64,000 nt of DNA from Pseudomonadota bacterium (GTDB taxonomy: Bacteria > Myxococcota > Myxococcia > Myxococcales > Myxococcaceae): contig JAFAFL010000162.1 of NCBI GenBank assembly GCA_023423535.1, positions 12,143 to 76,142 on the forward strand, written 5' to 3'. Numbering within the stretch: position 1 is the stretch's first letter; each line of letters opens with the position of its first letter. Of this stretch, positions 9,018 through 17,892 are shown in pieces. The notes beneath the pieces are model-generated. The model did not search any database, was not told where the DNA came from, and saw nothing but the letters and a program-made list of their open reading frames with translations. Both the position numbers and the translations under genes were made by a program.

Positions 9018-10352
9018 CTACGGAGCGACTTCGGTCTGACACGCCGGCTGCGGCCCTCCGGCGCACCCGAAGACGAGGGTGTCCGCCGCGCAGAGCGCCT
9101 CGCCCGCCACGCCCTGTTCGAAGAGGTCCGCCATCACCGGCACCACCAGCTGCGCGGGAGAGAGCGTCTCACCGGGCGGCACCTGGGTGGAGAACACGGT
9201 CTTGCACACGCGGGAGATCGCGCGCAGGCCCTCCTCGTCGTCGCGCAGCGCGCGGGCGAACCGCGAGGTGAGGTGCAGCAGCGAGCCGCGTCCGTCCGCC
9301 TCGCGCAGGCCCACCGCGGTGCCGAGGATCCGCGTGAAGCCGAACTCCTTCAGCCGCGCGTCGAGCCCGAGCCGGTACACCATCCGGATGAGCACCTGCT
9401 CCCGGTCCTTCTGCGACAGGCAGTTCAGCGCGCGCTTCAGCGGCCGGAACACGTTCGGCTCGCGCGCCGGATCGAGGAGGATTTTCAGGTCCGCGATCCC
9501 CGCCTGCAAAAGCGGCCTGATCTCCTCCGGCACGATGTCCAGCGGCACCGCGTCGAGGTCGTTGGGGTGCTCCATCCCCTTCACCGCGTCGATGAGCACC
9601 TTCGCCAGCGCGACGATCGCCTCCTCGCCGCCGTACTGCGCGCCGTCACCTCGAAGGTAGGGCTCGAGCCTCGGGTCCTGCACCATGGCGTACGCGCCGT
9701 CGAGCCCGCGCCTTCCCTCCTCCGTCCCCAGGTACGCGGTCAGCCCGAGCACGAGGTCCGCGGTGTCCTCGGCGCGGCACACGGCGGTCTGCTGACAGAG
9801 ATCGGAGAGGACCTGCGCGACCTCGTAGTGGCCCAACTTGTTTCGCGACGCGGGCGAGGTCCCGCGCACGTAGTTGAGGACGCCGGCGATCTGCGGGTCG
9901 AGCAGCCGCAGGGCCTCGAGCCCCTTGCCGTCGTGGACCATCACGTCCATCGCGCGGCGCATTTCACAGAGCGGGTGCGCGCTCTGCAGCGCGGGCGGCG
10001 TCTGCGCGCAGACCTCACCCTCCAGCGCGCCCGGCTCCGGCGGCTCCCCGGCAAAGCGCGAAAGCGTCCCGAACACCGAGCGCAAGAGGATGGCCATCGG
10101 CGGTGGCTCGTCGTCGCGCCCGCTCTCGCTCTCGAGGAGGTGGCGCTCCATCACCCGGCGCAGGTTCTCCGTCCGTCCGGTGGCGAGCGAGCGGCTGAAG
10201 CGCGGCATCAGCTCGTCGAAGGACCGGCAGCGGACGATCTCCTCCTGCGCCCGCTGCGGCGGCGGCGCGTCCACGTACCGCGCGCCACAGGAGAGAGCGA
10301 CCGCGCCGGTCAGCAGCGACGCGGAGGTGAAGAGGACGACGGGGAGGCGCAC
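9018..10352 (-). CDS. Putative lipoprotein of unknown function
   Basis: The 444-residue product begins with a signal sequence and a possible lipobox ending in Cys22 (VALSC). The rest is a soluble, largely helical domain with scattered cysteines (such as Cys42 and paired cysteines near the C-terminus), plausible for a periplasmic protein. I see no catalytic signature. It is followed by no close downstream gene on its strand and ends four bases from the convergent gene at 7871-9013. The family is not one I can name. Confidence 0.82.
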   Translation of the reverse strand: MRLPVVLFTSASLLTGAVALSCGARYVDAPPPQRAQEEIVRCRSFDELMPRFSRSLATGRTENLRRVMERHLLESESGRDDEPPPMAILLRSVFGTLSRFAGEPPEPGALEGEVCAQTPPALQSAHPLCEMRRAMDVMVHDGKGLEALRLLDPQIAGVLNYVRGTSPASRNKLGHYEVAQVLSDLCQQTAVCRAEDTADLVLGLTAYLGTEEGRRGLDGAYAMVQDPRLEPYLRGDGAQYGGEEAIVALAKVLIDAVKGMEHPNDLDAVPLDIVPEEIRPLLQAGIADLKILLDPAREPNVFRPLKRALNCLSQKDREQVLIRMVYRLGLDARLKEFGFTRILGTAVGLREADGRGSLLHLTSRFARALRDDEEGLRAISRVCKTVFSTQVPPGETLSPAQLVVPVMADLFEQGVAGEALCAADTLVFGCAGGPQPACQTEVAP

Positions 10353-10370
10353 CCGCCCATTGTGCCCGCG

Positions 10371-11543
10371 CTACCGCGCCGCGAGAAGCTGCGCGATCTC
10401 CTCGTCGGAGAAGCCCGCCTCGCGGAGGATCTCCTCGCCGTGCTCGCCGAGCAGCGGGGCAGGCTTCGGCGCGAACGGCACGTCATCCATCCGCAACGGC
10501 GTGCGCAGGTGGGTCACCTCCCGACCGAGCACCGCGTCGTGCGCGCGCACGAAGAGGCCGCGGGACTGCAGCTGCGGATCGGCGAGGAGCTCGTCGCCCT
10601 CGGAGATGGGCTCCACGCACACGTCGAGCCCCCGGAAGAGCTCCACCCAGTGCGCCAGCGGCCGCTGCGCCAGCGCCTCGGCGATCTCCGCCTGGGCCCG
10701 CGCGCCGGCCTCGCCGGTGTCGTACGCGCTCTCCAGTAGTTCCGGCCGGCCCAGCGCCGCGCAGAACGCGGAGAAGAACTTCGGCTCCAGCGCGCCCACC
10801 GCGAGGTAGCGCCCGTCTTGGGTCCGGTACACGCCGTAGCAGGGATAGCCGCCGTTGAGCGTCTCCACCCCGCGCCGCAGCGGCCTGCCCTCAGCGCCCA
10901 TGACCAGCCGCGCGCCGAGGTGCATGTGCAGGAACGCGGTGGCCGCCTCGGTCATCGACACGTCCACGAAGCGCCCGCGCCCGGTGCGGTTCCGCTCGTG
11001 CAGCGCCGCGAGGATCCCGATCACGCCGAAGAGGCTCCCGCCCACGTCCGCCACCTGGACGCCGGGCATCGCCGGCTCGCCGTCCGCCCTGCCGCCGTAA
11101 CCGAGCACCCCCGCCCGCGCGATGTAGCCGAGGTCGTGCCCTGCCCTGCCGCGGTCCGGCCCGGTCTGACCAAAGCCGCTGATCGCGCAGTAGACGAGGC
11201 GAGGGTTCTCCTCGGCGAGCGCGGCGTACCCCAGCCCCAGCTTGTCCATCACGCCGGGCCGGAAGCTCTCGAGGAGGACGTCGTAGCCGCGGACGAGCCG
11301 CCGGAGCGCCTGCGCGCCCTCGGGCCGCTTCAAGTCCAGGGTGATCGACCGCTTGTTGCGGTTGAGCGCGACGAACATCGCGCTGTGCTCGCCGGCCTGC
11401 GGCGGCATCTGCCGCAGGTAGTCACCGCCGTTGGGATCCTCGACCTTGTCCACCTGTGCGCCGAGGTCCGCCAGCACGAGGCTCGCGTAGGGCCCCGGCA
11501 GCAGCCGCGACAGGTCGAGGACCTTCAGCCCCTCCAGCACCAC
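10371..11543 (-). CDS. CaiB/BaiF family CoA enzyme, alpha-methylacyl-CoA racemase-like
   Basis: A 390-residue class III CoA-transferase fold protein. The motifs that match alpha-methylacyl-CoA racemase are GHDLGY with His136 and VADVGGS with Asp166, the proton-shuttling pair of that enzyme. It would interconvert (R)- and (S)-2-methylacyl-CoA in branched-chain lipid or sterol side-chain breakdown. A CoA-transferase role cannot be excluded from sequence alone. The start is GTG, placed directly after the TAA of the SCP2 gene (TAAGTG), so the two are translationally coupled. Length is normal for the family. Confidence 0.88.
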   Translation of the reverse strand: MVLEGLKVLDLSRLLPGPYASLVLADLGAQVDKVEDPNGGDYLRQMPPQAGEHSAMFVALNRNKRSITLDLKRPEGAQALRRLVRGYDVLLESFRPGVMDKLGLGYAALAEENPRLVYCAISGFGQTGPDRGRAGHDLGYIARAGVLGYGGRADGEPAMPGVQVADVGGSLFGVIGILAALHERNRTGRGRFVDVSMTEAATAFLHMHLGARLVMGAEGRPLRRGVETLNGGYPCYGVYRTQDGRYLAVGALEPKFFSAFCAALGRPELLESAYDTGEAGARAQAEIAEALAQRPLAHWVELFRGLDVCVEPISEGDELLADPQLQSRGLFVRAHDAVLGREVTHLRTPLRMDDVPFAPKPAPLLGEHGEEILREAGFSDEEIAQLLAAR

Positions 11544-11879
11544 TTAGGAGAGGAGCTTGCCCAGCTTCATGGCCAGCGCCATGTCCATGGGCTTGAACTT
11601 GAGCTTGCCCTGCATGGCCGCCATCTGCGCGTTGAGCTGCTTCTGACGGATCTTCACGAAGTCCTGATCGCTGACCGTGATGGTCATCTTCGGCGTGCCC
11701 TGCGCGCCCTCGCTCACCCAGTCCGAGTCCTTGGTGAGGTCCAGCGTCCACGTCCCGCCCTGATCGCCGGTGACGTTGAAGTGGATGACCGAGTTGATGT
11801 CCTTCCCCAGCTCCGGCTTCGCCGTGAGGACCTGGGGGATCTCCTGCTCGAGGATGTTCTTCGGGTTCGTGTCGGCCAT
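11544..11879 (-). CDS. SCP2 sterol-carrier-like lipid-binding protein
   Basis: A 111-residue single-domain protein of the SCP2 sterol-transfer family, recognised by the pattern GxWxLDLT, the MTITVSDQDF strand and the closing KGKLK..GDMALAMKL-type helix (here KLKFKPMDMALAMKLGKLL). The family binds acyl-CoA or other hydrophobic ligands in a tunnel. It is the first gene of a two-gene unit with the racemase-like gene. A GGAGGG sequence lies just before the ATG. Carrying branched acyl-CoA to the downstream enzyme is a reasonable inference. Confidence 0.9.
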   Translation of the reverse strand: MADTNPKNILEQEIPQVLTAKPELGKDINSVIHFNVTGDQGGTWTLDLTKDSDWVSEGAQGTPKMTITVSDQDFVKIRQKQLNAQMAAMQGKLKFKPMDMALAMKLGKLLS

Positions 11880-11951
11880 GGTTTGACCCTCCGCGTCAAA
11901 TTGACTGATGAATCAACGGCGGCCGGACGGTAATGACCGAGCGAGAGGGCG

Positions 11952-12347
11952 TCAAGCCGAACGGGCGGTGATGTTTCCCACCATGTTCAGCAGGTCCGGC
12001 AGCTCGAACGGCTTGGCGAGGAAGCCCACCGCGCCCAGTTCCGGCGCCTTGGTGGAGACGTTCCGGTCCGCGCTGAGGACGATGATCGGCGGACGGCGTG
12101 CCGCCTCGTAGCGCTCGCGCATCCGGCGGGCGAACTCCCACCCGTCCATCACCGGCATCATCAGGTCGAGGAGGATCAGCGCCGGCTTCGTCTGCTCCAG
12201 CCGCTCGAGCGCCTCCTGCCCGTTCCGCGCCCGGGTCACGTCGTACCCCTCGGCCTCGAGGATCTCCGAGAGCGCCTCGAGGATGTCCGGGTCGTCATCG
12301 ACCACGAGGACGAGCTGCCCGCCGTTCTGAGTCTGGGTGTCCGCCAC
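11952..12347 (-). CDS. Single-domain response regulator (CheY-like receiver)
   Basis: The protein consists almost only of a receiver domain. Numbered from an upstream ATG at 12368, the acidic triad is Asp24-26, the phosphoacceptor is Asp68 (LLDLMMPVMDG), the switch Ser is 99 and the conserved Lys is 119. I prefer the GTG at 12347 (131 residues) because GGAAGGGG lies four bases upstream of it, while the upstream ATG lacks a spaced ribosome site. There is no output domain, so it must signal by protein contact. No histidine kinase gene is nearby, so the partner is unknown. It is transcribed divergently from tatA. Confidence 0.9.
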   Translation of the reverse strand: MADTQTQNGGQLVLVVDDDPDILEALSEILEAEGYDVTRARNGQEALERLEQTKPALILLDLMMPVMDGWEFARRMRERYEAARRPPIIVLSADRNVSTKAPELGAVGFLAKPFELPDLLNMVGNITARSA

Positions 12348-12565
12348 GAAGCCCCTTCCGCCTTTCATCCTGCCTGCACGGCAGCGTTACCGTACCAATC
12401 ATTCCGCGCACGGTGAATTGCCGGACGTTCGTACCCCGGATCGCGCACGACTTGCGCGCTTTCGGCCCAGCGGGCAGGCGACAGGGGTTGGCCCGGCTCG
12501 TGTAGCAGTGGTCTCGACACGGGCGTATGATGCGACCCGCCACACGTCAGAGGAGTCAAACGGTC

Positions 12566-12814
12566 ATGGGCCTCAAGGGCATGGAAATTCTGCTCATCTT
12601 CGGGGTGCTGCTGCTCCTGTTCGGAGCCACGCGGCTGCCTCAGCTGGGCTCCTCGCTCGGATCGGCGATCCGGAACTTCAAGAAGGGCTTCAACACCGAC
12701 GAGCCGGAAGGCGACAAGAAGGGCGCAGGCACCCTCGCCGCGGCCACCTCCGTCGAGGCCCCCGCCTCGGCGGCAAAGGAGACCGCCAAGGTCTCCGTCC
12801 AGCGCGACGCGTAA
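12566..12814 (+). CDS. tatA: Sec-independent translocase subunit TatA
   Basis: An 82-residue protein with the TatA/E architecture: one short N-terminal membrane helix (residues 5-20), the FG-ATRLP hinge and an amphipathic helix IRNFKKGF, then a disordered polar tail rich in Ala and Glu. It forms the protein-conducting part of the Tat pathway for folded proteins. The ATG at 12566 is chosen because AGGAG lies ten bases upstream and the product matches the family from its first residue. No tatB or tatC is adjacent, so the system is split or this is an extra TatA. Confidence 0.93.
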   Translation: MGLKGMEILLIFGVLLLLFGATRLPQLGSSLGSAIRNFKKGFNTDEPEGDKKGAGTLAAATSVEAPASAAKETAKVSVQRDA

Positions 12815-12901
12815 GCTCGTCCCGCAGCTTTGAAAAGTACGGGGCCGGCGCCGTCCGCTCGGGAGCGTGACGGGCCGGCCTTTCGTGCGTCGTCCTCTTT
12901 T

Positions 12902-12922
12902 GGCGCGCAGGCTTTGCGCGCC
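12902..12922. terminator. Stem-loop between convergent tatA and acyl-CoA synthetase genes
   Basis: An 8-bp perfect stem (12902-12909 with 12915-12922, loop of five) sits between two convergent stop codons. A TTTT run lies on its 5' side on the plus strand, which reads as AAAA after the stem on the minus strand. It lacks a T tract on its 3' side in either direction, so it may be a weak or Rho-assisted terminator. Confidence 0.3.
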
Positions 12923-12936
12923 CGAAGCGGCAGCGG

Positions 12937-14754
12937 CTAGTCCACCTTCTCGTTGTCGTAGAGACCGTCGAGGATGGACTGGTACTTCTGCGTGGCGAAC
13001 TTGCGCTTCACCTTCAGCGTCGGGGTCAGCTCGCCGGTGTCCTGGGTGAACTCGTGGTCCATCAGCGCGAACCGCTTCAGGGTCGCGTACGACGGCTGCT
13101 CCGCGTTCACCGAGTCGATGGCCTTCTGCACCGCCTGCTGCACCGCCGGCGCGTTCGCCAGCTCCTTGTAGCTGGACGGCACGGTCGCCCCGCTGTCCTG
13201 CAGGAGCTTGCGCGCGGTCTCCTCGCTCACGCAGATGAGCGCGCTGAGGTACTTGCGCTTGTCGCCGTAGACCATCGCGGTGCTGATGATCGGGTGCGTC
13301 TTCAGCGAGTTCTCGATGTTCTGCGGCGCCACGTTCTTGCCGCCCGCGGTGACGATGATGTCCTTCTTGCGGTCGGTGATCTTCACGTAGCCGTCGCTGT
13401 CCACCTCGCCGATGTCGCCGGAGTGGAACCAGCCGTCCGCCTCGAGCACCTCGGCGGTGGCCGCGTCGTTCTTGAAGTAGCCCTTCATCACGCCCGGGCC
13501 GCGCATCATGATCTCGCCGTCCGCGGCGATGCGGATCTCCGTGCCCGGCAGTGGCGCGCCCACGGTGCCGATCTTGATCTTCTCCGGCCGGTTGACGGTC
13601 GTCGCGGCGGAGGTCTCGGTGAGGCCGTAGCCCTCGAGCACCTTGAAGCCCACGAGGTCGAAGAAGTAGGCGATCTTCCGCGACAGCGGCGCGCCGCCGG
13701 AGATGAACAGGCGCATGTTCCCGCCGAGCCGCTCGTTGAGCGTCGCGTTGACCTTCTTGAACACGAGCTTCTGCGCCAGCGTGAACCCGAGCGACGAGTA
13801 CTCGCGGCCCGCGTTCTTCGCCTCCACGTACTCGTCGAAGAGGCTGAAGGCCCAGCGGAAGAGCTTGCCCTTGAGGCCCGGCGCCGACGAGCCGTTGGCG
13901 ACGACGTTGTTGTAGACCTTCTCGAACACGCGCGGGACCGCCGGCAAGATCGTCGGATGGGTCTCGGCGAGGTTCGCCAGCAGCTTGTCCACGCTCTCGG
14001 CGAACACCATCTGGAAGCCCATCCCCAGCCAGGCCGCCTTGATCACCTGCGCGAACGAGTGCGCCAGCGGGAGGAAGAGCAGCACCGAGTCGGTGGGCTC
14101 GATGAGCCGGATCTGCCGCACCGCCTCGGCCTCGTAGGCCCAGTTCCCGTGGGTGAGGATCACGCCCTTCGGGTTGCCGGTGGTGCCGGAGGTGTAGATG
14201 AAGCAGGCCGCGTCGTCGGTCCGGATCGTCGCTGCGCGCGCCTCGAAGCCCGAGGTGTCGCCGCCGCGGGAGACGACGTCCGCGAGGGTGACCTCGCGCT
14301 CACCGCCCGCCGCGCCCTCCATCACGATCACGTTGCGGATGTTCGGCAGCTGGGCGATCCGCTGGCGCACGCGCGACAGACGGCCGGGCTGCTTCCCCTC
14401 CTTCTCGTCGTTGTCCACGAGGCAGACCACGCTCTCGGAGTTCTCGAGGATGTACTTCACCTCGTCCGGCGTGTTCGACGCGTAGATGGGAACGGTCACC
14501 GCCTGCGCGGCGCTGATCGCCAGATCGCACACCACCCACTGCAGCGTGGTGGCGCCGAAGATGGCCACCTTGTCGCCCGGCTTCACCCCGAGCGCGATGA
14601 GCCCGGCGGAGGTCTTCTTCACGTCCTCCAGCACCTGGCCCCACGTCACGTCCTGCCAGACGCCGCCCTTCTTCTGGCGCGCCGCGACCTTCGACGGCTC
14701 CTTTGCCCGGTCCTGAAGCAACTGAACCAGCGTCTTCGCGCTCGCCTCCGCCAT
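12937..14754 (-). CDS. fadD: Long-chain fatty acid-CoA ligase (FadD15-like)
   Basis: A 605-residue AMP-forming acyl-CoA synthetase. It activates fatty acids with ATP and CoA through an acyl-adenylate. The phosphate-binding loop YTSGTTGNPKG, the GYGLTET motif, the DGWFHSGD hinge and the C-terminal DRKKDIIVTAGGKNVAP segment are all present. Size and motif spacing match the FadD15 type. The ATG at 14754 follows the stop of the TPR gene at 14769 by 14 bases, so the two are probably co-transcribed. Nothing is missing or odd in the active site. Confidence 0.95.
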   Translation of the reverse strand: MAEASAKTLVQLLQDRAKEPSKVAARQKKGGVWQDVTWGQVLEDVKKTSAGLIALGVKPGDKVAIFGATTLQWVVCDLAISAAQAVTVPIYASNTPDEVKYILENSESVVCLVDNDEKEGKQPGRLSRVRQRIAQLPNIRNVIVMEGAAGGEREVTLADVVSRGGDTSGFEARAATIRTDDAACFIYTSGTTGNPKGVILTHGNWAYEAEAVRQIRLIEPTDSVLLFLPLAHSFAQVIKAAWLGMGFQMVFAESVDKLLANLAETHPTILPAVPRVFEKVYNNVVANGSSAPGLKGKLFRWAFSLFDEYVEAKNAGREYSSLGFTLAQKLVFKKVNATLNERLGGNMRLFISGGAPLSRKIAYFFDLVGFKVLEGYGLTETSAATTVNRPEKIKIGTVGAPLPGTEIRIAADGEIMMRGPGVMKGYFKNDAATAEVLEADGWFHSGDIGEVDSDGYVKITDRKKDIIVTAGGKNVAPQNIENSLKTHPIISTAMVYGDKRKYLSALICVSEETARKLLQDSGATVPSSYKELANAPAVQQAVQKAIDSVNAEQPSYATLKRFALMDHEFTQDTGELTPTLKVKRKFATQKYQSILDGLYDNEKVD

Positions 14755-14768
14755 CCGGCTCTCTGCTC

Positions 14769-15518
14769 TCACTTGAGCTCCTCCTCGATCTGGGACTTCA
14801 GGGTCTTTGCCCACGCCTTCGACCGCCGCGCCTCCGCGGGGTCGTAACCTTCGTCACCCGCGAGGGCGCGCTCCACCGCTGCCTTTGCGCCCTTCGCGTC
14901 GCCGTCCTTCAACATCGTCTCCGCAAGATAGAGGTGCGCCCTCACCGCGTGCGGCTTCGTCTGCACCGCGCGCTGCAGGAACTCGCGGCTCTTGCCGAGG
15001 TCCCGCTTCGGCCAGGGCAGCTCGAAGAAGTAGCGCCCCTTGGCGATGAGCGGACCGCCGTTGTCGTAGCCGGGGTCGATGGAGATCGCCTTGTCGAGCC
15101 ACCTGTTGAAGCGGCCCTCCACGCCCTGCCGCAGCGCGGTCACCACGCCCACCGCCTGTGAGTAGCAGCCGAGGCCGATGGCCGCGAAGTAGTGCCCTTC
15201 CACGCGCTCCGGGCTCTTCTCCAGCGCCTTCTGGCCCAGCTGTGCCGAGCGCTCGCCCCAGGCGCGCTTCTGCTTCTCCGCGCTCGCGGGTGCGCCGTCA
15301 CACTGCCAGTAGAAAAAGCGAGACGCCCGCCACAGCACCCCGAAGTCTTCCGGGTGTGCCGAGAGGGCGTCGTCCACGAGCTGCGAGAGCTCCTTCAGCT
15401 TCTGTGCGTCGTGCCGCTGGGCGTAGAGAGCATCGATCCGCGCCGTCTGCTCCGCCGCGTCCGCCGCCCACCCCACCGCGGGCACGAGCAGGGCCAGAGC
15501 CCAGATTGCCGTGCGCAT
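14769..15518 (-). CDS. Periplasmic TPR protein, TatT-like
   Basis: The start is uncertain: a GTG at 15536 is in frame, but the ATG at 15518 gives a clean signal peptide (IWALALLVPAVGWAADA). The 249-residue product is helical with TPR-like repeats. The segment around DNGGPLIAKGRYFFELPWPKRDLGK resembles the periplasmic TatT (T-component, Tp0956-type) proteins linked to TRAP transporters; no TRAP transporter gene is visible here. It lies directly upstream of the acyl-CoA ligase gene, so a link to lipid handling is possible but unproven. Confidence 0.8.
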   Translation of the reverse strand: MRTAIWALALLVPAVGWAADAAEQTARIDALYAQRHDAQKLKELSQLVDDALSAHPEDFGVLWRASRFFYWQCDGAPASAEKQKRAWGERSAQLGQKALEKSPERVEGHYFAAIGLGCYSQAVGVVTALRQGVEGRFNRWLDKAISIDPGYDNGGPLIAKGRYFFELPWPKRDLGKSREFLQRAVQTKPHAVRAHLYLAETMLKDGDAKGAKAAVERALAGDEGYDPAEARRSKAWAKTLKSQIEEELK

Positions 15519-15586
15519 GGAGGGGGGACTTAACACGCCCGGTCAGAGACCAACAAGGCACGGACCGGGCGTGTGGACGTCGATGT

Positions 15587-16327
15587 TCAGGCCGCGTCCT
15601 GCTCCTCGGAGAGCAGCGCCGCCTCCTCGTCCTGGTTGAACGCGGAGAGGTAGCGCTCGAGGAAGGACTTCGTGCGCAGCTCCACCTGGCGCACCCGCTC
15701 GCGCGAGACACCCCAGCGGCGCCCGAGCTCCTCCAGCGTCCGCGGCTGATCCTGCGTGAGCCGCTCCTGGAGGATGTCCCAGCCCATCTCGCCGATGCGC
15801 TTGCGGACCTTCTGCAGCGCCTCGTTGACCTCCACCGAGGTCTCCTGCCGCAGATAGGTGTCCTGCGGACCGGGCCCCGTGTCCTCGAGCCGCTCCACCC
15901 AGGTGGTCTCGCCGTCCTCGTCGATGGCGACGTCGAGCGAGAAGTCGCTCATCGCCCCGCGCTCGGACTCGCCGCCGCGAACCTGCGAGCGGTTGTCCTT
16001 GATGTAGCGGGTGATGTACGCGCGGATCCACCAGACCGCGTAGGTGGCGAAGCGCACGTTCTTCTTCGCGTCGAAGTGCTCGATCGCCTTCATCAGGCCG
16101 ACGTTCCCCTCCTGGACCAGATCGTCCAGGCGGGTGCCTCCGCGCGCGTACTTCTTGGCGATGGCGACGACGAACGGGAGGTTGGCCTTCGCCAGCTCCT
16201 GCCGGGCGCCTTCATCACCCTTCTTGATGCGCCGCGAGAGCTCGTACTCCTCCTCGCGGGTAAGCTGCCGGTGAACCGGCATCTGACGAATGTAGGTTGC
16301 GATCGAATCCGTTCCGAACGTAGCCAT
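15587..16327 (-). CDS. RNA polymerase sigma-32 (RpoH) family sigma factor
   Basis: A 246-residue sigma-70-family protein without a long N-terminal region. It has region 1.2 (residues 7-35), core-binding region 2 with DLVQEGNVGLMKAIEHFD and the promoter-melting RFATYAVWWIRAYITRYI segment, and region 4.2 with the helix-turn-helix RRWGVSRERVRQVELR. This is the RpoH/SigB layout; myxobacteria carry several paralogues used in stress and development, and I cannot say which this is. A strong ribosome site, AGGAGGTGCCAG, immediately precedes the ATG. Its own 167-bp upstream gap suggests an independent promoter. Confidence 0.92.
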   Translation of the reverse strand: MATFGTDSIATYIRQMPVHRQLTREEEYELSRRIKKGDEGARQELAKANLPFVVAIAKKYARGGTRLDDLVQEGNVGLMKAIEHFDAKKNVRFATYAVWWIRAYITRYIKDNRSQVRGGESERGAMSDFSLDVAIDEDGETTWVERLEDTGPGPQDTYLRQETSVEVNEALQKVRKRIGEMGWDILQERLTQDQPRTLEELGRRWGVSRERVRQVELRTKSFLERYLSAFNQDEEAALLSEEQDAA

Positions 16328-16494
16328 CTGGCACCTCCTGCTCCGGGAGCCCGGCGCTGACGGTCCTTCTGACGCTCCACGCTGAATTGCGTTTCGCGTC
16401 GGGGACCCCTGAGTCAGGAAGCCCGCTCACCCGATCGATTAGCGGCGCTTCCAAATCCCCCCTGTGTTCATCCGCAGAGGAGAGAACGCTCGAT

Positions 16495-17892
16495 CTACGG
16501 AAGAATCTTCCCGGGATTGCACAGGCCGAAGGGATCGAAGAGCGCCTTCAACTGGCGCTGAACATCGAGGACCTCTTTGGCCTGCTCCAGAGGGAGAAAC
16601 GGCCGTTTTGCGCAGCCCACGCCGTGCTCGCCGGTGATTGTTCCACCGGCTGCAACAGTCATTTCCAACATCCGGACCACCGCTTCGTCCACGCGCGCGC
16701 GCTGCTCGTCGCTGCTCCAAAGGATGTTCGCGTGGAGATTCCCGTCGCCCGCGTGGCCGTAGGTGGCGACGCGAAGCCCCAGCTCGCGGCCCATGAGCTT
16801 GAGGGATTCGACTACCCGCGCGAGCTGCGAACGCGGGACGACGATGTCCTCGGAGATCTTGTGACGCTCCAGTGACCGGAGCGACACGGAGAGCGTGCGC
16901 CGCGCTGCCCACAGCCGTTCTCTCTGGGATTCGTCGCCGGCGAGGACCGTTTCGATCGCGCCGTGGGTTTCGGCGATGGATGCGACGCTCGCCAGCTCTT
17001 CGAGCAGGGGCTCATCTGCGCCGCCGTCCACTTCGACGACCAGAGCCGCGCCGGTGCCCTGCGGGAACGCGTAACCCTTCCCGTCCACCGCGAGCACGCA
17101 CTGCTCGTCGAGCAGCTCCAGCGTTCGCGGGAGCAGGCCGCCCTGGAGGATCGCGGTCACGCCGCGCGCGGCGGAGAGGACGTCCGGGAAGAGGCAGAGC
17201 GCGGTCTTGATGAAGCGCGGACGCGGGAGGAGCTGGAGGGTGATCTCCGTCGCGATGCCGAGCGTGCCCTCGCTGCCGACGAAGAGCCCGGTGAGGTCGT
17301 AGCCGGCCACGCCCTTGATGGTGCGGCGGCCCACGCGGATGACCTCGCCCTTCGGGAGCACCCACTCCATCCCCAACACGTAGTCGCGCGTGACCCCGTA
17401 CTTCAGCGCGCGCGGGCCGCCGGCGTTCTCCGCCACGTTGCCGCCGAGCGTGCACCAGTCCCACGAGTTGGGATCCGGCGGGTAGAAGAGGTTCTGCTCC
17501 TCCGCCGCGCGCATGAGATCGCCGGTGATCACGCCGGGCTGCACGGTGGCCGTGAGGTCCTCCGCCTTGAGCTCGAGGATCCGGTTCATTCGCTCCACGC
17601 TGAGCGAGACGCCGCCGTGCACGGGGATCGAGCCGCCGCTCTTGCCGCTTCTCGCACCGACCGGCGTGTAGGGGACGCCGTGCGCGTAGCAGGTGCGCGC
17701 GATGAGCGAGACGTCCTGAGTGCTCTCCGCGAAGACGACGAGATCAGAGGGGTGCGCCGGGTGGCCCGATTCGTCGCGGCCGTAGTTGGCGAGCGTGTCC
17801 TCGTCTTGCCGGAGCTGATCCGGACGCAGCTGCGCCTGCAGGTCCGCGAGGACTCGCTGGAGCTGCTCGGGCGTGAAGGAAGGGCCGGTCAC
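16495..17892 (-). CDS. FAD-linked oxidase, glycolate oxidase GlcD / D-lactate dehydrogenase-like
   Basis: A 466-residue member of the FAD-binding type 4 (PCMH/vanillyl-alcohol oxidase fold) family. The FAD-binding segment has PVGARSGKSGG and the DWCTLGGNVAENAGG-type loop, and the C-terminal cap ends with the conserved HAGDGNLHANI and GTITGEHGVGCAKRP motifs. It would oxidise a 2-hydroxy acid. The start GTG overlaps the stop of folE by four bases (GTGA), so expression is coupled to folE, an unusual pairing. No GlcE or GlcF subunit gene is adjacent, so it is probably a single-subunit enzyme. Confidence 0.9.
   Translation of the reverse strand: MTGPSFTPEQLQRVLADLQAQLRPDQLRQDEDTLANYGRDESGHPAHPSDLVVFAESTQDVSLIARTCYAHGVPYTPVGARSGKSGGSIPVHGGVSLSVERMNRILELKAEDLTATVQPGVITGDLMRAAEEQNLFYPPDPNSWDWCTLGGNVAENAGGPRALKYGVTRDYVLGMEWVLPKGEVIRVGRRTIKGVAGYDLTGLFVGSEGTLGIATEITLQLLPRPRFIKTALCLFPDVLSAARGVTAILQGGLLPRTLELLDEQCVLAVDGKGYAFPQGTGAALVVEVDGGADEPLLEELASVASIAETHGAIETVLAGDESQRERLWAARRTLSVSLRSLERHKISEDIVVPRSQLARVVESLKLMGRELGLRVATYGHAGDGNLHANILWSSDEQRARVDEAVVRMLEMTVAAGGTITGEHGVGCAKRPFLPLEQAKEVLDVQRQLKALFDPFGLCNPGKILP

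Noticed and set aside
11880..11951. Operator from the repeat TTGATTCATCAGTCAA before the SCP2 gene
   Set aside because: Only four-base arms match and the pattern is too weak to separate from chance.
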